From Prinia subflava (taxonomy: Eukaryota > Chordata > Aves > Passeriformes > Cisticolidae): a DNA stretch of 64,000 bases. Of the stretch, positions 38,791-49,912 are shown one piece after another. Position numbers and translations under genes: made by a program. The DNA lies in assembly GCF_021018805.1 (NCBI RefSeq), contig NC_086248.1:52023485-52087484 (forward strand), given 5' to 3'. Numbering within the stretch: position 1 is the stretch's first letter; each line of letters begins with the position of its first letter. The notes beneath the pieces are model-generated. The model was not told the origin of the DNA. It did not search any database and saw only the letters and a list, made by a program, of their open reading frames with translations.

Positions 38791-41385
38791 CACAGTGTTG
38801 TAGAAAGTCTAGTCAGACATACTTGGCAAATAATATCTAACACTGTGCCAAAATTAGTTGTGTATGAAAATGAGAATACTGTAATAATGGTCTAGTACAT
38901 GGAGCACTGGCATGCCACATCTATGGTCATTTAAATCTAACCCGAGGTTCTAACCACAATTAGAAAAATGGTTTAGGGTTATTACCTGTTAGACAGTAGT
39001 TCCCCTTTAACCTTAATAAAGAGAAGATAATTTATCACAATTAGGCTTAATTGGCAATTCTCAGTCTGTGCTCAGCAGAGTATCAGGACTAAGACAGCAT
39101 GGACAATCACTTTATTCATTTCGTCCTCAAACGTGATTTTCCTCAGCTTAGTGATAAACAGTACGAGCATCTCATTTAAAAAAAAATAAAAATTATAAAT
39201 TCTGAAGCTGTCACACATCTAATTCTTCTTCAGGTTAGGCATTTTAGGCAGTTTAGTTAGGAGACATGACACTTAGAAGATACCTCAAAGTGTACTACAT
39301 TATGTACGCAGAAATTGAAAAATATGCTTTACTTTGTTTGCACTCATTATATTGGAAAGTGCTGCCAACTACTATGATGACAAATCTTTGTATGTTTAGA
39401 GAGAATAGATAAAACCTATCACATCTGCAGGCTTACCTGACCCCCACCCAGACTGTATTTTTGAAAAGCTGTTTTCTTGTTCAGGCTTTTTCCTCTCTTC
39501 TGGAAGGTTTGATGTCCCATTCTACTGCTGCTGAGTGTTGCAAAACCACAACTTATGCTTAAATATCTAAACTGCCTTCAGAAACTTTGATTGTTTCAGG
39601 GGACATCCTTCCTTATATGACACTAAATGTAGACAATTATCTTTCTGTCACTGGAAATATGGGAATTACTCTCTTCTGGGAAAACTGACATGAAGTGGCT
39701 TCAAAGTATACTGTACTTCCTAACTGAATTGGGTGTTTAAGATACCATAGTGATAATATGGTATGAAGAACAAGAAAATCTGTCAGCCTTCCCTCATAGT
39801 GTTCCTTCTTAAATAAGGGCAGTATTAAATCTCAGGATGTTTTTTGTTCAGATTGTATGGTGTTGGTTTGTTGGGTTTTGTTTTCAAAACCAGTGAATGA
39901 ACAGAACAGAGCTGAAGTGTTCATGGAGTGTTTTGTTCTTAAAGGACACTTTGAGAAGTAATAATTTCTTCTCAGAGTTAAACACAGTATTCACTTGCAG
40001 ATGCTGTTCTCACTAACAATCCCTTTCCATTACACCAGCATCACCTCTTCAGCCTCTGTAAGGACACTTGTGCAGCAGCAGAAGCTCATACTCAGTCCCT
40101 AAGAAAAGTAAAATATAGAAGCAGATGCGGCAAATGTAGCCAGATATTTCGATAAGCATTATTTATGCCAGAACATATTGTTTTGTAGATTTATGCAATG
40201 AGAAAGGAATAATCTCCCACAAAGCAACATAGCACAGTATCTGAAGAAATTTATATAATGAAGAATCCAGATTTTACTCTTTCACTTGAGTTATAAGCTC
40301 TGTGTCTCAAAATGTGCTGGTTTTGACCTAGGAGCAATGGAGATTTTAAACAGTCTCTTCAGTGCAGTAACAATGCAATACATTTATATCACATCTTTCC
40401 TGAGTCACAAGGGGCCTATCTGTGATCTTTCAACATGTCAAGCATACTGGATCTAAATAATTTCTTATGTGCTGAAAGGAAAAATGGATGTTGTTTAGGT
40501 CTCCTAGACAACAGACTGTGCTTCAAAGGCAAGCTATGTAATAGGTATTTATCTGATTCAAATCTCAAATTCAATTTAGGAGTGAAATAACATGACCATC
40601 TGGCATTGTTTTACTGGCCTGCTTCAGATGGACAAATAAAACTCAGCCAGGCATCAGTATTACTCAGTTCAAATGTTGTTTGGTTTGTTACATCGGTGTG
40701 TTTTTTTTGGTGGGTTTTTTTTTTTTTTTTAATAGATATCTAGACAGAAATATTTCTCCATTTTCCTTATAGAAAAAATAATCCCATTAATTTTAGTGTA
40801 TTGATCTTTAATATAACTTAACAGTGATTTTGCTTTGGGTAAATTATATTTTCAAAATGGACAAAAGCTTAATATAATCCATCAACTAGTAATGTATTTA
40901 TTTGTGGCTATTTAAATATTATTTTCTAAAAAATAGATTATTCCTTTTTCAGACCTATATTTCCCCTTTTGAATAGTTTTACTTTGACAATAAATGTCTG
41001 CTATCCTCAATGGCCAACTCAGGTACCAAAGTAAAATGAATTAGACTGAAATTTTTGGAACTGGCTACAGAAAGGGGAATATTCTTCACAGATTTTTTTT
41101 AAAAGGAATAAATCAGCAGTTCTCTCCTATATACAGATGATGACATTTTTAAAACCACAATTACGGAAAAATCTCAATGCGATTTCTAGCATATATGTTA
41201 TCATATATAAACATTGGTTTGCAGTGTTGATTTGAGTAAAACCACATGGATTAAATAACTGGATTAAATAATTTTCAGTCACATCAGATTTCAGGTGAAA
41301 ATCCATGTAACTGAGGCAAATTTAACTTGTTTCCAGGACTATTTCTTGAAGAACGGGGCGGGGGAGAAAGAATGAAAATACTTTG

Positions 41386-41443
41386 AACTATAAACAATGA
41401 AGACAATCCTTTAAAAGGATAAAATACTGCATTGTTTATAGTT
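41386..41443. repeat. Nested inverted repeat, 14-bp outer and 7-bp inner arms
   Basis: Outer arms AACTATAAACAATG (41386-41399) and CATTGTTTATAGTT (41430-41443) are perfect reverse complements. Within the 30-base interval, ATCCTTT and AAAGGAT (41406-41412 and 41414-41420) form a second stem with a one-base centre. The whole could extrude as a cruciform or fold as a stem with an inner hairpin if transcribed. No gene context is visible. Confidence 0.9.
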
Positions 41444-42655
41444 ATAAATAAATTTTCCTATGTGAATTGTTGAATTTTGGCATTAGAAACTCATTTAGAG
41501 TCTCCATTCTGCCTATTAAATAATGCCAAAGTAACATTAAAAAAATTGTTTTCTCTGAAAATTAATATTTGAGGTCCCCCAGATTAAGAAAAACATTTTA
41601 TAATTTGCTTCCCAAGTAATACTACTTTTTCTCTATCAGGAAAAATAATGAGTTTTCTTCTTAATTTGTTCATTGCTTTTAAAATTTGTCATAACCACAG
41701 TCTCAAAAGTTTAAGAATATTTATTCAAGAAACCATAAAATTTAAATTATACCTCTATAAAATTAGATGGAATTGCCAAGTAATCTTTAATTTAAAACAC
41801 TATATGTGAATGTATAAGTAGATATACTCTTTTGTAAATTAAACATAACACAGATAGATATTTTACCAAGTAATCTGAATAGAAAACAGCCCTCTTTTTC
41901 CTGCCAGTTCTTATTTTCAGAAACCAATACTTGCCATATTTACGTCTGAGACAATCCTGATACAAAATAATACGATAATTGTAATTAACAGATTTTTTTT
42001 TCCATCATTAAAAGACTTGATATATCTTTCTAGAGCAGCTGTTTGGCTGTCAAAATCAGCCATGTAGCTTTTCCCTGTTAAGAAATGTTTGCAAGAATCT
42101 TTTTACTGCTGAAAATAGTTTGAAAGTTTTTTCAGCTGTTTCATCTCAATGTTAACTGCAGTGCAGTTATCCATAGGAAATAAATGTAAGTTATTTGGTT
42201 CATATCATTTTAATTGAAAAGCATGTGCACTTTAAGGTGAAAAATGAATATATAAAGTCAGATTAAGAGATAAAATTTAAGCCCAGTAATCTTACAACTA
42301 TAAAAGGCTAGTAATTTTTTAGATAAGATTGCTTTGAGAATTACATATAAAATGGACATATTTTTCTTCCCTTCCCTGGTTTTCATTGCAGTGTCATTCT
42401 ATGGTATTTGAAGAATTTTTATAAAAGCATATCTCTGTCTTCTGTGCTATAAACCCCTGGCATGATGAAAAGAAAACACAAGTAACTTCAGTAGGACTCT
42501 CCTGGTATTCTGATATGGGACAGCATTTTCATGGGAAGGGGTGGGGAAAGGTAGGATGTGGGATCAGTAAGGATCTGATCTAAGTAAGAAGACCCCAGTG
42601 AGTTAAAGCTTGCGAAGGTGGCAGACTGTCAAGTCAATGGCAGTTGCCTCCACCT

Positions 42656-43350
42656 GTTATGATCCGATTATTAAAGGATGCCTCTGCCTGAATTAAGGTG
42701 CAAACAAGATCATAGGCTGACGTCAATAGTATGGGTTTTATTTGACAGCAAATGTGAGGTACAGAGATAGAAACAAATAGGTTAAAGAAGGTGGCCAGAG
42801 GGGTGGGGGAGGGAAAGAGATGGAGAGATCAAGCAGAAGATAATTACCTTCCATGGATACCATAGCATCCTGCTGGTCCTCCGCCACCGTGGTCTTCTCA
42901 GTGGTGGAGGTCTCAGAGTCATTCTTCTGGGGGTACTACCTTTGTATAGTTCAAGTTCTGGGTATCCTCAGGGTGGTCACAGATGTTCCAACAAGATAGG
43001 CTCACACTGGTATAAGCATTTGTTTCCTTTCTCACAGTCTGCACAGTGCGAATTTTTGTCCAGTGTGCTAACCAGACCTTCACCTCCATTAGGCCAGGAA
43101 TTAGAATCTTCCTGATGTTGCTATCTGTGCTTATCTCAAGTTTCTGCTGGGGTGGCTTATCTTGTTGTTCCTTCTGTGGCATTGACTGTTCTTTGAGACA
43201 GGCAACTGCATGCTTTAAATCCTTACACCACCCCATGGGAGAGCTATTCCTTGACCTGGACTGTAAAAATGCTCTGCATTCTTCTCCAGTTTTCATGTTT
43301 CGCAGCTGTGTGACAGAGACTCTTGATGCACAAGAGCAGATCAGTCTGTA
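42656..43350 (-). mobile_element. Unidentified retroelement-like segment, possible LTR-element 3' end
   Basis: On the minus strand a 125-codon frame (43296 to 42919) is followed by AATAAA (42742-42737). About 80 bases later the sequence reads CATAACA, ending at 42656. An AATAAA-to-CA spacing of about 80 bases is like the R-U5 end of avian LTRs, and on the plus strand the segment starts TGTTATGATC, like an LTR terminus. The base composition is visibly richer in GC than the neighbours. The protein is polar and charged (many K, E, Q), unlike the chance Phe/Leu frames nearby. I do not recognise a family, so a processed transcript is an alternative. Confidence 0.35.
42919..43296 (-). CDS. Hypothetical 125-codon open frame, possible retroelement remnant
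   Basis: I do not recognise the product. It begins at a methionine, is hydrophilic, and has several cysteines and a central K/Q-rich stretch (EQQDKPPQQK). It has no signal peptide, membrane segment or known motif. It ends in PPEE and a stop at 42919-42921. Sequence just beyond the stop keeps a similar polar, acidic and threonine-rich coding look in another frame, so the stop may come from a small indel. It is likely a broken relic inside the element described above, not a host gene. Confidence 0.3.
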   Translation of the reverse strand: MKTGEECRAFLQSRSRNSSPMGWCKDLKHAVACLKEQSMPQKEQQDKPPQQKLEISTDSNIRKILIPGLMEVKVWLAHWTKIRTVQTVRKETNAYTSVSLSCWNICDHPEDTQNLNYTKVVPPEE

Positions 43351-45429
43351 ACCTACTCAGTGTTCAAAGCTGGAAGAATGCACCAGGGAATGACTGGATA
43401 TATGGGTTCACATGATCTCCTCTGAAGCTTCTGAAACTGATCTATGTCACAAAAAAAGATACCGGATGTTCTGGTTGAGTGTCGTATGAATGGAAAGAAT
43501 TTGGTTTTACTCTCTGGAAACTGAGAGCTCAGAGCTATAATGTATATTTAGTTTCCTAAATGCTATTAAAGTCTTTTCCAAGGTAAAAGGCATTGGAGTA
43601 GCACAGTCTTCATCTCATATTGGCATGACTTAAATTCTGTCAGGTTATACTTATTGACAGTCTGTTGAAAGAACTTCAGAGTACACATGGTTTGAGTACT
43701 GTCATTTGGCCACAGACACCACTGTGAAATCTCAACTTGCCATTGCAAATAGCTGGAATATTAATGGGGAATTAAATCTCTATACCAGTAAAAGATGGAG
43801 CGAGCATCTTTTATGCTTCCCTGCCCTGTCTGAACTACTTCTCTCATAATGGCTGCATTTCTGCCAAATGCCTCTTCTTTCCAGCAAAGAGCTATAAAAG
43901 CAAACTGTCCTTGCCATTTAGGAAAGATATTGACAGGAGGTAGATGCAGTGATACCCTGCATACTTACGGCATCAATTCTTTCCCATCAGCATCACATAT
44001 GAATAAGTGACTAACTGCCAAATGCCATTCTCCAGAATGGAGACATTTAGACAGTGCTGGAGAGCCTAGTCTGGATCCCTAAAACAACAAAACTCAAGGT
44101 CTCATCTCTGCATAAAAATGAGCTTAAATAGTGTCAAACCCGGGTTTATTACTAAAGAAAGTAAATGGGTTTAAATAAGGCAGTAAAATGAATGTTTACT
44201 GGTGAGTTTCTGTCATATGTGTTCCTGTCCTAAATAAAGCAGATCACAATGTGTAGACCTGATAAATACCATCTACCAAGTGAAAGCTGTGTTTTCTCAG
44301 TGCTAAATCTGGATGTGACATGTGTACGTAGCTGCGATGCTTGGCACGCCAAGCAGGTGGCCAAACAAAGCTCTGCAGGTGTCAGTACATGGAATATACA
44401 GTGGTGGTGGATCTAAACAGCTGAGAGCTCCTGCAACACACAGGCAGTGAAGCAGCACCTGAGTTCTTCAGGCCATTGTACTGTAAATGCTGTAGTATGT
44501 TTTCAGGCTAATAATGGACTGTTTTGCATGAATGAGAGTGAAGTGAATGATAATAGCTGAAAAGTTATAATGGAATGTAGGTACAGTTTCCATGGAAGTC
44601 CTTGAAGCTAGTATGCTATCTACAGGGAGTTCTTGGCTAGCATGTGCCAGACAGTGCTATGTAGTCATGAGGCACTTCAAATGACCCTGCAGAGACAGCT
44701 ATTGGAGAAAAAAAAAAAGATGGTTTCCATAGGCCCCCCAAAAGTGAAATAATGGTTGTCCACTGGAAGCAAAATCACTCCCCTTGCAGGAATTTGTGTA
44801 GCTTCTCTTTCTGCAGTGTTGTAAGGTGTCAAAGCTAAACTTTCTCTCTTTTCTCACTTCCTATGTAGCCTGTGTTGCCTCTTAAACAACTGTAACTTTT
44901 TAGTAAAGAGAGAAACAACTCCTTAGAAGATGGGGTTTAGAAATAAAAATGGCAAACATTTCACACTGTGTAGAGGTGTGATATGTTACAAGTAATCTTG
45001 GAAAAAATGCAGTAGTGGGCAGAGTGCAGGTGGAATGTTCGGAGCTGCATGTGTAATTCACACTTAGTGTGGTGGGTGCTATAAAAAAATCAATACATAA
45101 ACTCGAAGGCGGATGGAATTCATCACATATTTCTGCTGTTTGTCACCTGAATATCACCAGTATGTATAGCATCTGTATAACTTAATCTTATTTTCCTTCT
45201 AAAACACATGCTAAATGCATATTAATTTCTATACAGAGAACTAGAAGTGTTCAGTGTAAAATATGCTTTGGATGCTGGGAAGTTTTGTTTGGGGACAACT
45301 CTCACAGTGCCAGTACAAAATGCATCTTTTCCAGTATCACATTTACTCCTCATCGATAGATCTGTCATATCAGTGCTTCATTTTGGGTAGCTCATTCTAT
45401 TGAAATGTACAATAATTACTAAACCTGTA
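43351..45429. other. Stretch without a recognised gene
   Basis: No coding block or repeat family is recognised. A 16-base palindrome-like site, GCTTGGCACGCCAAGC, lies at 44339-44354 (7-bp arms). CpG dinucleotides are slightly more frequent near 44320-44360 than elsewhere. Confidence 0.55.
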
Positions 45430-45590
45430 ACAAAACAAAAACAAAAACAAACAAAAGAAAAAAAAAGAAAAAAGAAAAAAGAAAAAAAAGAAAAAAGAAA
45501 AAAGAAAAAAGAAAAAAGAAAAAAGAAAAAAGAAAAAAGAAAAAAGAAAAAAGAAAAAAGAAAAAAGAAAAAGAAAAAAGAAAAAAAAAA
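45430..45590. repeat. (GAAAAAA)n heptamer-type array with CAAAA flank
   Basis: Repeats start with CAAAA/CAAAAA units (45430-45452) and change into G plus six A units, mostly in a 7-base period with occasional 6- or 9-base units, to a terminal A-run at 45590. It opens spurious frames on both strands (KKKEKR and FFFLFS types). It could have grown from a poly(A) tail, but no retroposon body is recognised upstream. Confidence 0.95.
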
Positions 45591-46781
45591 CCCACCACAA
45601 CACCCCACCTATTAATAGTAGCATTCATTACCCATTACCCTCTCCTTATTAAATATTATGCTTCCTTTTCATAGCTAGGCCAAATGCTGATTTCTGACTA
45701 GTAAAAATTCTGATTTTGCCATTTGATTGACATCTGCAGTGGAGTCCTAAAAGAATGAGGAATGATTGTGGTATCTATGTATGTTCTTGCTCTGGTAAAT
45801 AAAAAGTGGCCTTCAGGCCTTTGATATGATATTGAAAATTGACTTATTAAAGGGGAAAAGTAGGAATTTGAATTGCAATATAGAATTTTCAGTTTTCTGA
45901 GAGGTACCTTCCTGCTAGTTGAAATTGTAAACATCTGCAAATCCGGTATGAACTGATGTTATATTTACTGTGCAGCAGTCACTTCAATATGCTTGCCTTG
46001 AAGTCTCAAAAGCAAAATCCTGTGTATTAATCCTATGGCTTCAGAAAAGAAGGGAGAAAAATAACCATTGATGCTTATAAATATGAAGCCTGCAGAGTAT
46101 AAGTAAAAGAAATTTATAGAGAAAACCTTGAACAATTCTTACTGCAGCAGAAGCCCAGTTTCATTCTGAGCTGTTGAGGCAGAAATGTGAGAAAATGAAG
46201 TGACTGAAGCCTGTCAGAAAAGAAAAACAGCTAGTAGGGTGATGATATGAATCCACAGACGGAGGCATTGAATCCACTATCTTCACTGCATTGATTAAAG
46301 ACTGTTACTGTTCAGGTGAATTGAAACCTTCACAGAAGCCATGGTGGAGATGAGCACAATAAAAAGTTGGTTTTCATCTGTAATTCAGTAGGACTCTAAA
46401 GTAAGGAACTGATTTTTTTTAAATATATATATATTTTTTTTCTTTTTTGCTTCAACTGGTTTATATTAGATGGCTTACAGAAAGAAATATATGTCATGTA
46501 TGTTTCCTTCAGTAAATACCTTGGTTTATAGAATACATTAGCAATCAGATTAGGCAAAACCTACAACAGGGCTAAACTTCTCAAATATAGCTCTACCTTA
46601 CTGGTATGGCTTATATCTTGAGTTCATCCACTTTGCATAAAACATGCATCACATTTGGCCCTTTTGAAGATGAAGCTGAACTTTGAAAATACCACATATT
46701 TCAACACACTTTGGTCTCTCCTGATCCAAATGGCTACTGGTATTTCATCCCAATTGTGACAGAAAACAATCATTTTTCATG

Positions 46782-46960
46782 ACAAAAACAAACAAACAAA
46801 CCTACAAAAAAATCCAAGAAGACTACTTTCCAACTTTTTCAGCATTTTCAACTTTGTGGTTTTGTTTATGTTGTGGGGGTTTGTTTTGTTTTTTGGTTTT
46901 TTTTTTAGAGTTCTTTGGGTTTTGTTTCTTGGATTTTTTTGGTTTGTTTGTTTGTTTGTT
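46782..46960. repeat. Imperfect inverted repeat in T/G-rich DNA
   Basis: The left arm at 46788-46820 contains CAAACAAACAAACC, TACAAAAAAA and TCCAAGAA. The right arm at 46927-46960 reads TTCTTGGATTTTTTT then GGTTTGTTTGTTTG. They are reverse complements apart from a 3-base gap, with a spacer of about 106 bases rich in GTTT. The pairing includes the non-repetitive TTCTTGGA segment, so it is not only a product of simple sequence. Confidence 0.8.
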
Positions 46961-48540
46961 GTGGGGTTTTTTGTGGTTTTTTTCTTTGTGAGAAGACAGC
47001 AATTTTTATTAAACCTTCATCTTTATAGCATTTCACAGCTTGTGGACAGATTAACTGATCAAAGCCAGAGACATCACCCCTGGAATACTCCTGAGGCACA
47101 GATGACTGCCAGGGAGGAGGCATTTACATGGATCTTTTTTCCTGACTCAGAGCTGAGTACTTAATCTGAGTCTCCCACATTTCAGTCACGCCTCCCACAG
47201 ACACAGTCCCTTGGCGCTTGTGAGTAGCTCTTCCCAGCAATTTGAGTAGGAACTTCTCCATTTCAAATAGATAATTCAGGGATGTTATCTCAAAAGTTAG
47301 ATTTTCCTGCTCTGCCTTCATTACAATGAAGATAGTCTTTTTGCCTTGAAAAAAATCTTGCAATAACATTATTAAATATATTAGTTATGGTGGGATAGCA
47401 CCTGTAAATATCAGGTATGTGGAAAATGCTCAAACAGACTAAAGGAAATATCCGAAATTGGAGACTTTTCAGAAATTTGACATGTGTAAGTGAGTTTCAG
47501 CAAAATGCTATAATAAACCTACTTCCTTAATATGAAATAAGACCTGCAGTTTACAGCATTCCACAAAGAATGACTTGGCTATACTCTCAGGAACACATCA
47601 GAGCAAACCTCTGCTCTGTCTCTCATGTATGCACAGTGGCAAAAATCAGTCACTGAAGTTTAAGTGTGAAATAATGATTTCTTCCAACAGTTCTTAAATT
47701 GAATTGACACTATTTCCAATTCATGAAGTTAAATTAATTCAGAATCCTTTCTGTCTCTCAGTCAGTTATAAAACAAAATATAAATTTTATTCCTTATACT
47801 TCAAAAAATATGAAAGTGAACAAAAATCACCTCCTAATTAATGTGAAACTGATTTGATATGTGACTTGTAGTAGTAGCATTTGACAAAGCATCCTTGCCC
47901 TGACAAAATAAAAAAACTCCACTATATTCTGCTATCTTGCTGTCTTGTTTCTACTGAAAAGCTTTCAAAAATCAGGAGAGAAATCCCTTGTATTTTTAAC
48001 AGATAACATCTTTTTAGTAGTAGAGAACTACTACTTTTTCTGTATGCTTTATCCTCTCTCAGTACTCTTTTGGCATCACTGCAGAGAAGACATAAAACTT
48101 TCAGGAGATATTTATTAATATATTAGAATGTGAACTGTGTTTTGAGTTTGCAATATGAAGATATAAAAGTCAATGGTTGTTCAGGACTTTGGATGGAAGG
48201 AGTTTTTATTTCAAATGGCATCAGTTAACAGTACCATGTGATTTCAGTAAGTAATATTTATGGAATAAGATTGTAAGTCAGCATTCCTGATATAAGTTTA
48301 TTTAATTAAACATGGTTATTTAGAATTTATTAACTTTTTGATTAAGAAAGATCTCTCTAGCATTTCTTAGGTTGTTGATAGTTTCTTTCTTTTATTGCTT
48401 AAAATTGTTGGTTGGCAAGGGATCTCACAATAAAGTCTTCCCTATCATAGAAAAAAAAGCCTATTGTAATTTTGTTGATGGTTAAAGCCTTTCAAGATCC
48501 CAGATCATGGAATGGGAGTTTTATAAATGTACATTTTAAT

Positions 48541-48575
48541 AATTAAAATTAAAATTAAAATCAAAATTGAAATTA
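48541..48575. repeat. Short degenerate (TTAAAA)n stretch
   Basis: AATTAAAATTAAAATTAAAA is followed by decayed units (TCAAAATTGAAATTAATT). Confidence 0.85.
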
Positions 48576-49852
48576 ATTAGAATCTGTGCTGTTGTATAAG
48601 TTTAGGATGAAAATTCTTAGTGTATGCTACACAAGAAAAACAGTGAGTCAGTCACAACAGAGATCATGGGGAAAAATGAGAGATCCTTTCACAGAAACAT
48701 CCATATTTGATTTGATCTGAAGCAGTTGCTAATGGCCTTTGAAGGAAATGCTTCTTACTAGTAAGCCCATCCCACCACTGCTTGTGATATCTTGCAGTAG
48801 ATCAAGTGAGATAGAATTGAGTGGGGAGGCCAGAATCTATCTTCCAAATTTGAGTTTCTTATCACCTATATTTGGAGATGGTATTCATCTTCTTCATTTT
48901 TACTTACCTCATGTAAGATACAAGAATAAACAAAAATCTCAGCAAATGCACATTTTTTCCACATCTAGGATTAGGCAATACCTATTACGGCAGAACAAGC
49001 AGACTTCTTTCTCCCTGTGTATCCTCATGGATTCAACTAATCACTCTTTTAAGAACAGTCTGAACAAGAATTGGCTTTGATTCTATTTTGTTTGGTAGCC
49101 TATAACAAACATTTCTTCCATAAGTTTCTGTGGTAGCTTTTCTTGTCCACTGAAAATCCTAGTATTTAAAGAACCTGATAGCAATGAATTCTAAGCTGGA
49201 ATGTGTGCAGTAAACAGAAAGTACTAATTTTCCTTTTTTTTTTTGGTCTCAATTTCACTTAGCATGTTTAGTAGAAGAAATAAGGAAAAAAAAATTCTAT
49301 TCCCTGTTTCATCCTATCTTTCATTGCTTACAATTTTCTAGCCCCATTTTCTCCAGGCTGTAGAGTCACAGGCTATGAACTTCTCCTGCTACAGTTACAG
49401 CTTCTTCTCTTATGGAAGCCATTCCACTTGTTTGATCTGCCTTATCCCCTTTTCTCCATTTTTTCAATTCTTTCAGCTTCATGTACTTGAAGATCAGCTA
49501 AGTAGTACTGTGCATATTATCCATAGTAAGGCTGCACTATGGCTTTGAAGAGACATTGTGACATTTTGGTTTGTTCTCTTTTTCCTCCTAATACATTCTA
49601 GAACTTCATTTGGTCTTTTAAACACCTCTGAGTATTGGTCTGAGATTTGAAATAATATTCCCAAGTCTACTTTCTAGACCACAAGAACTAGAAATACACA
49701 GATTAAAAGCTGTTGTCAGGTTTTATCAACACTGAATTTAATCTGTCATTTCATTCCTCAGTTATTCAGCATTGCAGTGCCTTGCAAATCTGTTGCCTGT
49801 CTCTGTTCCAGTTGTGACTGCCCTTGTTTTTTAATTGTAGAAATTAGAAAAA

Positions 49853-49896
49853 GTTTAGAAGTGTCAAACACATACGTGTGTTTGACACTTCTAAAC
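49853..49896. repeat. Perfect palindrome with 20-bp arms and 4-base centre
   Basis: GTTTAGAAGTGTCAAACACA (49853-49872) is followed by TACG and then its exact reverse complement (49877-49896). No mismatches occur. Directly downstream lies a mini-hairpin, AAGTGT-GTG-ACACTT (49898-49912). The word ACACATACG from the palindrome centre recurs at 49927-49935. A 20-bp perfect arm is far beyond chance for this window. It is too short to be a typical microRNA precursor. Confidence 0.95.
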
Positions 49897-49912
49897 AAGT
49901 GTGTGACACTTA

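Larger units (their letters stand above)
36491..42655. other. AT-rich stretch with small repeats, no recognised gene
   Basis: The two overlapping frames at 38291-38668 and 38476-38895 (125 and 139 codons) show no domain, and the second runs through a tandem repeat. The T-rich tract at 40701-40730 and the A-rich block at 37163-37256 are simple sequence. The nested inverted repeat at 41386-41443 is listed separately. Confidence 0.55.
45591..49852. other. AT-rich stretch without a recognised gene
   Basis: Frames of up to 113 codons (48739-49080) have no domain. It contains the imperfect inverted repeat at 46782-46960 with GT-rich sequence inside, and a short TTAAAA-type repeat at 48541-48575. 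Confidence 0.55.

Noticed and set aside
38291..38895. Two overlapping frames of 125 and 139 codons
   Set aside because: No domain or motif is recognised, two frames compete over the same DNA, and one passes through a 15-bp tandem duplication. Chance open frames are likely in this composition.
44339..44354. GCTTGGCACGCCAAGC as a nuclear factor I site
   Set aside because: The half-sites TTGGC and GCCAA are present, but the spacing is 2 bases instead of the 5 expected for the full NFI palindrome.
45378..45628. Lys-rich and Phe-rich frames over the GAAAAAA array
   Set aside because: Composition artefacts of an A-rich simple repeat, present in several frames on both strands.
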